Positions 1 through 10,689 are shown, counted from the first letter of the stretch. The stretch: DNA of 64,000 bases from Ichthyophis bannanicus (GCA_033557465.1 CM066043.1:107188278-107252277); one strand, 5' to 3'. The notes: generated from the sequence alone by a model not told the origin. A program made the numbers and translations.

Positions 1-1590
1 TGTTGCCTGGGATCTTGCAACCTGTTGGTTTTGAGAAAGTTCACTATTCGCTCTTTCAGGAGCACCTCCATTACTTTTCCTGCCACCGAGGTAAGGCTCA
101 CGGGCCTGTAATTTGACACTTCCTCCCTCTCACCACTTTTGTGTAGAGGTACAACATTAGCCATTCTCCAGTCCTGAGGAACCACTCCTGTTTCCAAGGA
201 TCTGTTGAAGACATCCTTTAACGGTCCTGCAAGAACCTCTCTGAGCTCTTTCAGTATCCTGGGATGTATCCCATCCGGTCCCATGGCTTTGTCCACTTTC
301 AGTTTAGCAAGTTGTTCTAACACCTCATCTTCTGTGAATGGTGTGGTATCTACGTCAGTCCTATTTTTATAATTGGGAGTCACAGCTGGTCCATCTCCAG
401 GATCTTCTTTAGTAAAAACAGAGCAGAAGTATTTGTTTAGAAATTTCGCTTTTTCAGTGTCACTTTCCACGAGTCCTTTCCCAGCACTTCTGAGTCCTGC
501 AATTCCAACTCTGATCTTCTTCCTTTCCTGAATATACCTGAAGAAAGTTTTGTTGCCACCCTTAACATCTTTAGCCATTTTTTCTTCTGCCTTTGATTTT
601 GCTATCCTTATTACTCTTTTAGACTCTTTGAGTTGGATCCTGTATTCATTTCTGTGTTCTTCTGTTTGCAAGCTTTTGAATTTTGAAAAAGCTGTGTTTT
701 TTGCCTTTATTTGCGCAGCCACCTCTTTGGAAAACCAAATAGGTTTCCTTCTCCTCTTGTTTTTATTTATTTTTCTTACATATTTATCTGTTGCTCCTTT
801 TATTGCCGCCTTTAGTTTAGTCCATTGCAATTCCACTTCCCTTATCTTCTTCCACCCCGTCATCTCCTCCTTTAAGTACTCGGCCATTTTATTGAAGTCA
901 GTGTTTTTGAAGTTTAGGACTTTGAGCTTGCTATGATTGGCCTGTACCATGGCTTTTATCTCAAACCACACCGTGTGATGGTCGCTGTTGCTCACAGGGG
1001 CACTCACGCAGACATTCAACACGTTATCACTGTTGGTAAGCACTACATCCAGCGTTGAGCTTTCCCTGGTTGGTTCCATCACCATTTGGCTAAGTAATGC
1101 ATCTTGGAGAGCATCCACAATTTTTTTGCTTCTTTCCAGATGTGCAGAAGGAGTAATCCAATCCACATCAGGTAGATTAAAGTCACCTAATATGATCGCT
1201 TCCCCCTTTGCTGCTATCTTGGCAATATCTATAATCAATTCGTTATCTCTCTCTTCAATTTGAGTCGGAGGTCTGTAGACTACAGCAATATGGATGAGAG
1301 TGCCATCTCCTCTTTCCAACGCAATCCAGAGCGCTTCTTCTTTTCCCCATGTTCTCTGCATTTCAGTAGCTTTAATACTGCTTTTGACATACAAGGCTAC
1401 TCCTCCTCCTTTTCCATTTTCTCTGTCTCTTCTGAATAGATTATAGCCAGCTATGGCTATATCCCAATCATGCGATTCATTAAACCATGTTTCCGTAATG
1501 GCCACTATGTCCAAATCCGTTTCCACCATTAGGGCTTCCAGGTCTGGAATTTTTTTGGCTAAGCTTCGAGCATTTGTGCTCATTGCTTTC
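1..1590 (-). CDS. CR1-B ORF2, partial: AP endonuclease and N-terminal reverse transcriptase
   Basis: This is the LINE replication protein: the endonuclease nicks target DNA and the reverse transcriptase copies the element RNA onto the nick. On the minus strand I read STNARSLAKK, then ITETWF (catalytic Glu), AVVYRPP, LGDFNLPDVDW (Asp and Asn), LDVVLTNSDN and SNSDHHTV (catalytic His): a full set of AP-endonuclease motifs. After a basic linker come MGPDGIHPRILKEL, VPQDWRMANV and NYRPVSLTSVAGKVMEV from the RT fingers; motifs A-C lie beyond the window edge. The frame was open at every place I checked, but I did not verify every codon. No promoter is visible and host expression is not implied. Confidence 0.8.
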
Positions 1591-2085
1591 CAGCATTTAC
1601 CTGGCTTGTGTGTATTTTGCATTGATTTTATTCTGCCCATTTCTTCCCACTTGTTTTTGATGTGTGGTTTAAGAGTATGGCTGTTTCTGATGTTGTTCTG
1701 CTTTTGCAGGGGGTGGCATGCAGATGTTGACCTTCCACATCCGTCACCCCCTTTTCCTAGTTTAAATGCATATCCACATACTGCCTGAATTTGTCACTTA
1801 GGTTTCTTTTCCCTGCGACAGAGAGATGTAGTCCATCAGCACAGTATAGTCTCTTGTTGGTCCATCTATTGTCCCAGTTGCCAATAAATCTGAATCCTTC
1901 TTGTTTGCACCAGGTCTGGAGCCATGTATTAAAGTTGTTAATGCGATGCAGCCTTTTTGTCCCCTTACCAAGAACAGGTAGAACTTCTGAGAATGCAACA
2001 GTGTTAACAATGGGCTTGAGTTTCTCTCCCAGAGATTGGAAGTCCTTTTGAGCTGTAGAGGCACTGTTTCTAGCCAGGTCAATAG
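1..2085 (-). mobile_element. CR1-B LINE copy, cut by left window edge
   Basis: A CR1-clade non-LTR retrotransposon reads right to left and runs off the window. From its 5' side it carries the end of an esterase-type ORF1 (about 2085-1757), then an ORF2 endonuclease (about 1600-950), a linker and the first half of the reverse transcriptase (down to base 1). The same lineage recurs at 10797-11104, 25565-27722, 47474-47850 and 55873-56757. The 5' end is truncated inside ORF1 and abuts an L1/Tx1-type ORF1 in the same orientation, so this is most simply a truncated CR1 inserted into that older element. The clade call rests on motifs; the subfamily is unknown. Confidence 0.85.
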
Positions 2086-2140
2086 CAAAATTAACAAGTA
2101 AGGTGGTCCGCTCAGTCACAGCCTCCAGGGAATTGTCCAA
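1757..2140 (-). pseudogene. Chimeric frame: L1/Tx1 ORF1 joined to CR1 ORF1 esterase domain
   Basis: A 127-residue minus-strand frame has two origins. Its first 20 or so residues (DNSLEAVTERTTLL) match the ORF1 of the neighbouring L1/Tx1-type element; the second copy at 13979-14353 has ESSLEMITARSTHL at the same place. The rest resembles the SGNH/GDSL-type esterase domain known from CR1 ORF1: DLARNS, then SEVLPVLGKG, a tryptophan-rich WLQTWCKQEGF stretch and ADGLHLS, which carries the Asp-x-x-His end of the catalytic triad. The serine block is missing because CR1 is 5' truncated. The in-frame join looks accidental, so I treat it as a non-functional fusion. Confidence 0.6.
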
Positions 2141-3085
2141 GAAGCCAGTAAGGTCAAAAGAACCCTACTGACTATAAGATTGATCCACTCTAGAAGCACC
2201 AGCTCCTGGCATAACAGACAAATATTGTGCCCGAGTAATTGGTGGCAAATTATCAAATGGAAACTGTAGAATCTCTCGAAAATATTTCTTAACCATCTCT
2301 ACTGCTGAAACAAAAGGAGATTTAGGAAAATTAATAAACCTCAGGTTATTCTTCTGAGAAGAGTTCCCCAGATACTCCATCTTCTGAGTTAACACTGAAG
2401 AGCCTTTAACCAGCACACATGGAGTCTCCTTAATTCCCCAAACCTTGCTTCTAGTACAGCCAACCTAGCAGCCTGCAAAGTCTGCTCCTGAGAAATCCCA
2501 CCAAGGGAATCTTTTACACAAGAAAGCTCTGAGGAAAAAGTACCAACAAGTGCTTGCAGATATTTCATCAAGGCCATTACCTCCCAAATAGTGTCCATAG
2601 TTATAACTGCCGGTTTTTCCGACCCTCCAGGACCCAGAGGGAAGGGAACTCCTCCTTCAGCTACCACACTCCTCTCCAACATGTTGTCATTCGTTGACTC
2701 CGCTCCTCCAAGCACTGGGGAGGATGCCGCGATTGGAGAAACTCCTGGGCTGACACCAGCTCTCACCAGAGTCTGGAATGGCCATGCGGGTATGCTGGAA
2801 GCACTTCCAGGTTGCGGAGGCACAGCTCTCTCATCTGGGCTCATAGATGCCCGTGTGAAGGTCGATGCCGATAGCACTGCTGACCCTGCCGAAGTGCCAC
2901 TTCTAACTCCAAGGCTTGGCCCACACTCAGTGAGCGTTTCCGGAATTCCCAGGGTAGAGGCTGCCGATCTGGAGGACTGGAGCCTCTGCCCTCTCTTCTT
3001 CCCCTCCCCCCCCCCCATCAAGGCCAAGGAATCCCCCAGAAACTAGACATTGCACAGTGAGGTAAAGCCACAGCTACCAGCTAGA
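2090..3085 (-). pseudogene. L1/Tx1-type ORF1 fragment (family X)
   Basis: The minus strand encodes an ORF1p-like protein in two shifted frames. The N-terminal part (3027-2389) begins MALMGGGEGKKRGQRLQ, is rich in Pro, Ser and Gly, and passes into a helical segment (TIWEVMALMKYLQALV) that looks like a coiled coil. The second part (2416-2165) has QKMEYLGNSSQKNNLRFINF, the start of the RRM-like domain of L1-type ORF1 (Transposase_22), then ITRAQYLSV. Close relatives lie at 13895-14680 (MEYLEN, MTRVQYLSV) and 18569-19085. ORF1p of this class is an RNA-binding trimer that packages LINE RNA. The copy is broken by the frameshift near 2400 and by the CR1 junction near 2090. Confidence 0.7.
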
Positions 3086-3200
3086 CACCATCTTATTTAT
3101 TTTTATTTATTTGAGTGATTTTCTATACCGCCATTTCGGGTAATCATAGTGATTTACATACAGAACAACAGAGATATTGTTCATTGTAAGATATTGAACA
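3085..3200 (-). repeat. L2-type 3' tail fragment
   Basis: Read on the minus strand this ends with a pair of complementary blocks (accgccat / atggcggt type) and a TAAATAAA-like run. That is the 3' hairpin-plus-tetranucleotide tail shared by L2 LINEs and their SINEs elsewhere in this window (18508-18568, 38000-38068, 63050-63117). No coding part is attached, so whether it is an L2 or a SINE cannot be decided. Confidence 0.5.
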
Positions 3201-4199
3201 TTTTAACAATATAACAAGTGTGTGTGTACAATCAGGTATATTTACATGATTTTACTAATTCACCCTATTTACAATTCAAATGAATAAAGAAAATTTTCAA
3301 TACTTTTTTCTTGTTTCCAATACACATTTTTTAAAGAAAAGTCTAGAAGAGTGTACCCAGGGAATTCTAGGCATCATGAAGCAGCATAATAAAGGAGGAA
3401 GGTTAGTTCTGAGAGAAAAATGATTTCTGTTTTAACACATAGTTTTTAGAACACTACTGCACAGAACAGTCTTAGAAAAGATATTTTCTCTCTCCTTGTA
3501 TGCATGTATTTGTTCATTTAAAGTTTAATGTTACATGTATTTGAGAACATTGGCTGTTGGTGTGCTAACCAAAATAAGCAGGAGAGGTCTAGAAACGCTC
3601 CAACATAAAGTAAAAAAGGTCATCTAGGGAGATGTAGTAGTAAAAACCCCCAGGAAAAATCATATGTGATTAGAACATTTATTGACCTCACTTTTAAACA
3701 GTATTGTCTTGCAAGGAAACATCTTTAATTATAATGGCACAAGGAGATGAACATAGATATGCAGTTTAGCCTTAACATCTATGGTAATGGTCCTAAGAAC
3801 TGTACATGTATATAGGCATACCATGATAGTGCACCATGCAGGAACAAATCTAAACAGGCTAGTAATGCTGTATATATGTAGTACTGGCTTCAGGGCCATT
3901 TTAACCACTTATGACGCTCAGCGTAAACTTTTGGGGACCCCCTTAATCTTTCCCAAATTAACCCTGTCCCCATATAACAAACAAAGACTTTATACTCTTT
4001 TAAAATTTATTTTAAGCAATGCATTACATGCTTGACTGATTACATACGAAGATTATCAGTACATAAGTTCATAGGTATCAGAACATCTTTTGGTTGGAGG
4101 AAAAAAAACCAGCCCTGCTCGCAAGCCCTCTAATTGCAGATGCTCCAAAATATTGGTTGGGTCGTGGCCCCAGTGGCACGCTCCATTCTGCTGTCTTTC
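3201..4199. other. Unassigned AT-rich sequence
   Basis: I see no gene, no recognised repeat and no long reading frame with codon-like character. A short frame at 3781-4035 has no recognisable motif. The stretch is probably unique intergenic or intronic DNA, or repeats too old to recognise. Confidence 0.5.
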
Positions 4200-4435
4200 A
4201 TAAATTGCTTCAGAGTTTAGACAACTCCTGGAAGAAAGATCCCTAAACCTTATTATCCAGGTAGGCATGGGAAAGTCACTACATATCCCTTAGTGTAAAT
4301 AACAAAGAACGCCATCTGTATTTTTGGATTCTTCTCGGTTACTTGTGACATGGATTGGTTACTGCTGGAAACAGGACGCTGGGTTGATGGATTTGGTCTG
4401 ACTCAGTATGCCATTTTTTTATATTCTTTTACAAT
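4200..4435 (+). mobile_element. CR1-A 3' end
   Basis: The sequence reads like the terminal UTR of the CR1-A copies elsewhere: an acaactcctggaagaaag block (after the ORF2 stop in other copies), then acttgtgacatggattgg and ggtctgactcagtatgccat. The matching region of the plus copy is 61530-61745. Only the last 230 bp or so are present, as is usual for a 5'-truncated LINE insertion. The following 220 bp (4436-4654) are unassigned. Confidence 0.65.
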
Positions 4436-4654
4436 TTTGTTTAAGAAAAACCCCAACCACCCTCAACTTGCTATATATAGGGTCAGACGTTTCATAAGGC
4501 AGGATGGAGACAGTCTTGCACATGGGATTCTCTTCTCTTTGGTGGTTCATCTTGGGTTCAGGGTTGTATGCCTCCCTGTTTGACGAGAAGCAGGGGTGAA
4601 TCAGAGAGGCTTCCATGCTCTCCCTTCCTATCATTAATCATTCCCTCATTCAAG

Positions 4655-4718
4655 TTTCTGTTATTAAAATCATCGACGATACCAAAAGATTGGAGGGTGG
4701 CCAGCATAACGCTTATTT
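4655..4718 (+). mobile_element. CR1-A RT-domain scrap at the DIRS left border
   Basis: About 60 bp translate to SVIKIIDDTKRLEGGQHNA, a decayed match to the CR1-A segment before RT motif A (LSLKSSLIPEDWRIANVTP in the 35-37 kb copy). It ends where the DIRS left terminus begins, so a CR1-A copy was probably the target of that insertion. The expected continuation is not found on the other side of the DIRS block. Confidence 0.55.
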
Positions 4719-5281
4719 CTCCAGGAACACGCAGAAAGTGAGTCCTGACATATGGGTGACGTCTGTGTTGACAGAGCCGGCCCGGAGCATTTCCCCAGCT
4801 TTCAAAGAAAGCCTTTGGGACATGCTATCACACATGCGTGATTCCCTTCCCACCCAAGGGTGCCATCTTGCTCAGTCTCATTTTTTGCAAAGTCCAACGG
4901 ATGTCTGTCCTGTTTCCCCGAAAAAAATCCTTGATAAATTTTTTAAAAGTTGTATTTTTTCCTGGTTGTCTACCAGTTCCTCTTCCTGTCTCGAGACGGC
5001 ACCGGTTCCAACGATGCTCTTGACTCCTTTTCCTTTTTTTGATTGAGGCTCGCCTCAAACGGCGTTCACGCCCTTTTTTTGCCTGGGGGTTGTCTACCCT
5101 GGCCAGGTGTCTCCCACTGTGTCTTCCGGTGGGTCCAAAAAATGTGACTGACGCAGTCAAACTGTTAGTAACCAACACCCATGTCTGCTGTCTTTGCTGC
5201 CTGACAGACAAAAAGAGGTCGGAGTTGTAGGAGAAACTGTTCCCAAGGTCTGACGGCACTAAGCTCCAAGCCCAGCACCTC

Positions 5282-6115
5282 ATGTCAGGTTTTTCTGCGG
5301 AAAAGGAAAATATAATGCTTCCTTTACATCACTCTTTGCAGCATCTTCTGAGAGTATGGGAAAACCCTTTAAGGGTTTCTTCACCTCCTACAGCAACTGA
5401 TCTTCTGTATCAGGTGCCCCCCTCTCCAGGATTTCAAAAGCCTCAACTTCCCCATCATTCCATTGTAGTGGAATCAGCAATGAGGAAAGTAAAAAGCAAG
5501 AAAAAACATTCTTCTTTTCCGCCAGGGCGTGCATCTAGAACACTGGATGCCTTTGGACGTCAAACCTTCCAGACATCCATTCTGGCAACAAGGATTCTCT
5601 CATATATTTTCTATATGAGTCTATCCCTTCAGGAGATCACAAAGAAATTATCTCTTTTGACTCCTTTTCTATCAGAGCCCAAGGCTGCAGACTATTCCTT
5701 ACTTCTTAGTCATAGCCAAAATATCTCTTGGTTTCTTTCTCGTGCTTCCCTGGACTCTTTTGAGTCTGTTAGCAGAACATCTGCTATAGCCATAGGAGCA
5801 CGTCGTAAAGCCTGGCTCCAAGCATCAGACTTGAATAGATGGGCACAACAAAGACTGGGTAATACTCCTTGTACTGGAGAAAATCTCTTCAATAAGGAGT
5901 CCTTACGTCAGGTTGCTCATTGCTCCACTGACTTTCCTGTTTCTGAGGGCCATCCTAAGCCCTCTCCTTCCTCAGCAGGTAGGAAATGCCCTACCAAACC
6001 TTCTTTCCCTAAAAGAAAGAGGTTTTCCTCTTCTCCTGCCCATCATTCAGATGTTCCCAAGCAGGGGAAGTCTCGCCCTGGTCTGAAGAATCCAAACTCT
6101 AGCCAGGCTGAATAA
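5282..6115 (+). CDS. DIRS gag-like ORF1, C-terminal part
   Basis: A 277-residue frame lines up with the ORF1 of the DIRS at 21-29 kb. Shared blocks are YQVPPSPGFQKPQLPHHS, VVESAM, SRTSAIAIGARRKAWLQASD and GNTPCTGENLF. DIRS ORF1 is a gag-like protein thought to form the particle in which reverse transcription occurs. The C-terminus is rich in Ser, Pro and Lys. The N-terminal cysteine-rich part lies upstream (about 5115-5260, where THVCCLCCLTD remains) in another frame, so the listed Met is probably not the true start. It is open for its length but the rest of the element is dead. Confidence 0.65.
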   Translation: MSGFSAEKENIMLPLHHSLQHLLRVWENPLRVSSPPTATDLLYQVPPSPGFQKPQLPHHSIVVESAMRKVKSKKKHSSFPPGRASRTLDAFGRQTFQTSILATRILSYIFYMSLSLQEITKKLSLLTPFLSEPKAADYSLLLSHSQNISWFLSRASLDSFESVSRTSAIAIGARRKAWLQASDLNRWAQQRLGNTPCTGENLFNKESLRQVAHCSTDFPVSEGHPKPSPSSAGRKCPTKPSFPKRKRFSSSPAHHSDVPKQGKSRPGLKNPNSSQAE

Positions 6116-7596
6116 ACACATTAACCATAGGTTTCTGATTAATCTTTTTATAACTTCAGTTAGCTTCTTTTCAGCAGAAGTTTTTCACTGTTTTTCCATT
6201 CAAACTCTGCTCAGGGATTCCTATTCTCAGGAAATCCATTTACTCTTCAGTTTGCTGAACTGTCAGGATTTTCATGTCTATAAGTTACAGGGTCTTCCAC
6301 CTCTTCCTGACTAGAAGAGAGGTTTAACAACTATCACATGATAGTTTTTCTGTACCAGCATGAATTTTTTCCTTCCAGGAACTTACCATGCGGTAAGTCC
6401 TTCTTCAGTTTCCATCTCTACCCTCTTCTCCAGGGTTTCCCCTGTAAGAGTGGTACCATACCATTGAAAGACTTTTCTTGTCTTTCTTTTCACTGTAGAG
6501 TTTCTTCTCCTGAGTAAACTCCCTTCTTTATTTGGGCAGCTCTGCAGACCGAGACAGCTTTCTCTGTTGTCCTATTCAGTAGCTGCCCATGCAGGAGTTC
6601 CAGTAATTGACTACTGGTACTTTTCCACAAGTCCCAGTCTTGTCTTCCACCACTTTGTCTGGCCTCAGTAGTGATTCCAAGACAGTTTTCTACATCTTTC
6701 TTGGATAATCTTTCTCACTACAGGCTTCTTACACTATCTTCTACCCTTGCCATCTCCTATCTCTCGATTTGGCAACGTAGTGGACTTGGCTGTGAGTTTT
6801 CTCCATCAGCCAGTTCTACATCCCAGTTCTCCTGCATAATACTCTCTGCAATCCTACTGAGAAGCTTTCCACTATGGGCCCTTGCTAGAGAGCATACAGT
6901 TTCTCTAATGGCTATCCATCATGGTTGAAAAAGGCTTCCTCAGTCATCCCCCATGACTGTGAGGGTTCTTCACACCCTACTATCTCCTTTTAAAAAAAAA
7001 AAAAAAAAAAGAAGAGGGAACAGGACATAAGCCTTCTCCAGGTGAAAGTCTCTAGGAGTTATCCCATTCCTACAGGGAATATACTCTTTTTTTTTTTTTT
7101 TTTTTTTTTTCTTGCAGCTTGTCCTCATGGTATCCTAATCCTTCAAGGACAGCACATATTAATCTGGAAAACGCCTGATACCTCCTTTGTCCCTCACGTA
7201 GGTCAACCTGGTATCTCATTCTATGCGTTTCTGGCCTTTTACCATGCTGGAGTTCCACAGGACTCCGGACTTGCTGTTTACAGACTGATATTATCCTCTG
7301 TTTTTTCACGTAACCATCCTGGTTATTCACTGGATAGCATTCCTTTACCATCATCTCTGGGGGAATAGATTCTCTATATATCTTCTCAAGTAGGTTTCAC
7401 CTCCTTGTTCTTAAATGAATCTTTTCCCTTCACATCTCCATGTGAATGTCCTGATATGCAAAGCTCTATCTGCTTAGTTGCAGGCATCTATCTTTAGACC
7501 TATATAGTCAGGTATATATATCTATCTATATCTATATCTATATATCTATCTATCTATATATCTATCTATCTATATCTATATCTATATCTATATCTA

Positions 7597-7629
<33 letters not shown>

Positions 7630-8697
7630 CTATATACATCTCTGTAGATGTATCTGTCTGTCAGCTAAGTGTGCATATGCTATGCCCTTTAGATCTCTTT
7701 ATATATCTATATCTATATATATCTTTATATACACCTATATACATCTCTGTAGATGTATCTGTCTGTCAGCTAAGTGTGCATATGCTATGCCCTTTAGATC
7801 TCTTTATATATCTATATCTATATATATCTATATCTATATATATATATATATACACACATATCTCTACATATATATGTGTATCTGTCCAGATACTTCTTAT
7901 AGGTAGATATGTATTCCATACTTATCTCTCTAATTAAAGTTTTTACCTTCCTGTATGTTCCTGACAGTGGGCTTGCACAGCTTCATACTGTTCCACAGTA
8001 TGTTTCGGATATTCTGCACACAACCACTGCTATGGTACTGACAGCCCTACCGTATCCTAGGTTTACGTATCCCTGAAGCTCCATGCCCCAATGTCTTCCT
8101 ACCTCTCACCAGTTAGGAAAGACCTGGTGGATCTTCAGTGGATTTCAGATTCAATTCCTCAAACATCTGTCCTTTCTGGGAGTATGGGGTTCTCTCATAC
8201 CCTTTCCTCCCTCAAGGACTAGGTCTGTTTGTCCAGATCGGTCAGTCTTCCTCTTTTGCTCCTACCTCTGAATACTTCTGTAGCCAAAAGAGTTTTCAGC
8301 TTTCTATAAAGCTTCCCACTGAAGACCTGCCGTTTTTGTGCTACCCCAATTGAATCCTGGGGCCACCTCTCACTTCCAGATATTGACCTCCACCTTCACT
8401 CCAGTGAGGTCACCTTGAACATTATTCTACTGGATCCCCAGTAGCCTCCATCAGCCTCTCTACTTCCTGCAATCCAGTAAGTGAGCGTCATATGGTGATT
8501 GTTCATTTCCATATATTTTATGATAATGATCATACATACCAGGACTCCTTGTTGGTAGTCCTTTCTTAGGTTAGCTGTTTCTCTACAGCTCCTCTTTTCA
8601 ACTCCTACCCTCCATCCTCAGGATGCCTGGCCATATGAGGTGTAGCATGTTTTAATCTCCAACATGTTAGGGCTCCAGGCATCTTAGCTTGGGAGTC
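6116..8697 (+). pseudogene. DIRS pol remnant (RT/RNase H to recombinase)
   Basis: No long frame survives, but landmarks match the 21-29 kb DIRS in order. The segment near 6870 (actatgggcccttgctagag) equals the RNase H-region segment at about 24890, and IWKTPDTSF near 7160 matches the IWGTPDIDLF block of DIRS pol. The segment 8590-8640 (caactcctaccctccatcct) equals the stretch after the recombinase stop at 28610. The YR catalytic region between these landmarks is not found. Poly-A and poly-T runs (about 6992-7010, 7088-7110) and the microsatellite at 7500-7905 are later insertions or expansions. Confidence 0.55.
7500..7905. repeat. TATC/TATA microsatellite with a 105-bp tandem duplication
   Basis: A (TATC)n/(TA)n tract embeds two almost identical copies of a 105-bp unit containing gtagatgtatctgtctgtc. 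The markers are at about 7641 and 7746. Reading frames across it are artefacts of the repeat. Confidence 0.85.
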
Positions 8698-8794
8698 CCC
8701 ATATGTGAAGACTCATTCCTGCTTGTTCCTGGAGATAGCATAGTTACTTACCTGTAACAGGTGATCTCTGGGAACAGCAGGAATAAGTCTTCAC
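8698..8794 (+). repeat. DIRS internal complementary region (ICR)
   Basis: The first part (cccatatgtgaagactcatt, then cctgcttgttcctggag) is complementary to a DIRS left end. The second part (atagcatagttacttacctg to agtcttcac) is complementary to the right terminus at about 9010-9068. This head-to-tail arrangement marks the ICR of DIRS elements, used to close the circular DNA intermediate. Confidence 0.75.
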
Positions 8795-8879
8795 AACCCA
8801 CCCACCTCCCCTAGGAGTTGTATTTCTCTATCTATCTTTCCTTTCCTCTTTCTCTCTCTTTGTCTCAGCTATGAAACTC

Positions 8880-9068
8880 AACTGAGGAGAGACAGTTGGA
8901 AAGGCGGGAAGGCAGCACGCAGGCACTGAGGGATGCTCCCAAAAGCTTTCTGATTGGACGCTGGGGAGCGTTCCCGCGCAGGCTCCGTCGGTACCGACGT
9001 ACCCATATGTGAAGACTTATTCCTGCTGTTCCCAGAGATCACCTGTTACAGGTAAGTAACTGTGTTTT
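8880..9068 (+). repeat. DIRS right inverted terminal repeat
   Basis: It matches the right ITR at 28903-29102, including aactgagg..acagttgg, gggatgctcccaaaagcttt, ggctccgtcggtaccgacg and the terminal cacctgttacaggta. Its inverted partner would be a family-1 left end like 21247-21387, but the left end of this block at 4719 is of another family. Confidence 0.75.
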
Positions 9069-10689
9069 ATAGTTGGTGAGACTGAGACAAATGCAGAAGA
9101 TAAGTCAAGGAATAGCACTATGAACCCATGTGAGATTACGGTGTTAAGTAAGGATTTGAGGAGGGTTTCCACTCCATGCTGTGGTTTAAATCCATGCTGA
9201 TGCTATTCTAGTGGAGAGTGTTTATCAATGTAGTTGGTTTTGTATGGCCTTTTAGATGATTTTTGCTATGAAAGGGGTTGCTGGAAATTTGTCAGTATGA
9301 AGATGGGGAGGTTGGGTCCAGGTTTGGCTTCTTTAGTATGGGGCAGATTGATGTTTGCTTGGGGGGAGGGGTGGAAGAAGACCTTGTGTGAGCGAGTTGT
9401 TGACCATGCATGCGATAAATGGGATGAGGTGGGGGCCTTGCAATCTCGATCCAAGATATTGGGCATAGATCAAGCAGAAAGGTTGTGTTTATGGAGGTAA
9501 TTATGTTGTTGATCTGGTTGTCGTGATTGATGGATTTGAAGGTGGTCCAGAGGTGAGGGTTGGGAGGGCAGTTCGATATCTCTCCAGTGGCATGTATTGT
9601 GTATGGATTGCAGATGAAGCACTATATGGTGAGGGTTGAGTATATTAACATTTTGGGTTGGAGTGGGGGTCTTTTGAGTGCTTTTACTGTTTCATAGAGT
9701 TCTCTGGGTTTGTTGCTGGCACCCTGGATAAGGTTCATCAAGATTTCTTTTTGGCTTTGATGGTGAGATCGCTGTATTTCTTTCATTTCTCTAGGAAGAA
9801 GGTTTTTGTCTGATGGTGCATGTTTTTTCTCCATTTATGTTCAATGTGACACAGTTTGTGTTTGAGGTTTTTCAGGGTGGTGGAATACCATGGAGTGGTG
9901 TATTGACGCTTAATTTTCTCAGTGTTGGGTGGTGCTTTGACTGCAGATGTTATTGTGGCGTTCCATTGGTTTATGAGGTCTTCAAGATGATCACTGGAGG
10001 AAGGTATTGTTAAGCTTAGTAGAATTTTCTATATGAAAGCTTGGTTATTGAATGGTTGGAATCTTTGAGGAATTTTGTTTGACTTTGTCTTGAGGTTGTC
10101 GATGTTCAGGTGAGGAAGTGTGAAGCTGAAGAGGTGTGGTGGTCAGACCATGGGACTGGCTCGATTGTAGGGGAAGGTATCTTTGAGTTACTTGCCCCAG
10201 GGTGTTTGGGTAGAATACAAGATCCAGGACTCCTTTGTTATGGGTTGGCCTGTGATTATTTGGGCGAATTGGAGATCGTTCATGGTTTCATTAAATGCTG
10301 CAGACTGCTTTTTAGGTGTTGATAATAGATAGAAGTCGAGAATGATGAAATTGGATGGTTTGGTGGATTGAATGCAGATGATTTCCAGTGTGGTGGTTAG
10401 TTCATCTGTGTTGGTTGTTGGTGCTCTGTATACTAGACATATTGTATAATGTTTGTTTGTGATTGTATCAAGGTTTTGAGTGGATGATAATTTGACGTTG
10501 CTGAAGTTTAGTCATTTGTTAGCAAGGATGCAGGCTCTGCCCTCTCTGCTGACAGTTTGGGGACAATTGTAGATTGTGTATGGTTGTATTTAATTTGTTT
10601 ATAATTATGTGGTCTGTTTCAGAAAACTGAGTTTTGGTTATACAGATGTCTATTTTTGTTCTTTATGTAGTCTGCAGTAAGTGGATTTT
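9069..10689 (-). mobile_element. L2-clade LINE 'L2-E', 3' portion
   Basis: A decayed L2-like ORF2 reads on the minus strand. From 10689 downward are endonuclease remnants continuing from 19217 (IDICITKTQFSETDH right after the junction). Next is the linker before the RT (9834-9622: REMKEIQRSHHQSQKEILMN, then ASNKPRELYETVKALKRPP, a typical L2 block). Last are traces of the RT fingers and motif A near 9230-9080. Stops and shifts are frequent. Motifs B-C and the 3' tail are lost at the DIRS border near 9068. The 5' portion lies at 19217-19975, so the two pieces were one element before the 8.5-kb insertion. Confidence 0.75.
10674..10689. repeat. Target-site duplication, left copy
   Basis: The 16-mer gcagtaagtggatttt recurs exactly at 19201-19216. 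The pair flanks the 10690-19200 insertion and lies within the L2-E endonuclease gene, so it is a TPRT-type target duplication. Confidence 0.9.

Larger units (their letters stand above)
4719..9068 (+). mobile_element. DIRS-type retrotransposon block, composite and decayed
   Basis: The left end starts CTCCAGG, as do the DIRS left ends at 21227 and 47154, and most resembles the 47154 family. Then come a gag-like frame (5282-6115), a stop-riddled pol remnant, and a right end (8698-9068) nearly identical to that of the 21.2-29.1 kb element. The left terminal sequence and the right inverted repeat are not complements of each other, and the flanks differ (CR1-A on the left, L2 on the right). I therefore read this as two different DIRS copies merged by deletion or recombination. 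The recombinase domain seen at 27.9-28.6 kb is missing. Confidence 0.7.

Noticed and set aside
550..1788. Plus-strand frames with hydrophobic character that look like membrane proteins
   Set aside because: They are antisense to the CR1-B endonuclease/RT; the hydrophobicity comes from complementing lysine- and glutamate-rich codons.
7671..7937. Frames with YLYIYIS-type repeats
   Set aside because: They are translations of the TATC/TATA microsatellite and its 105-bp duplication.
9622..9834. Host nuclear protein fragment (basic, helical)
   Set aside because: Matches the L2 linker before the RT (ASNKPRELYETVKALKRPP) and lies in order with other L2-E parts.
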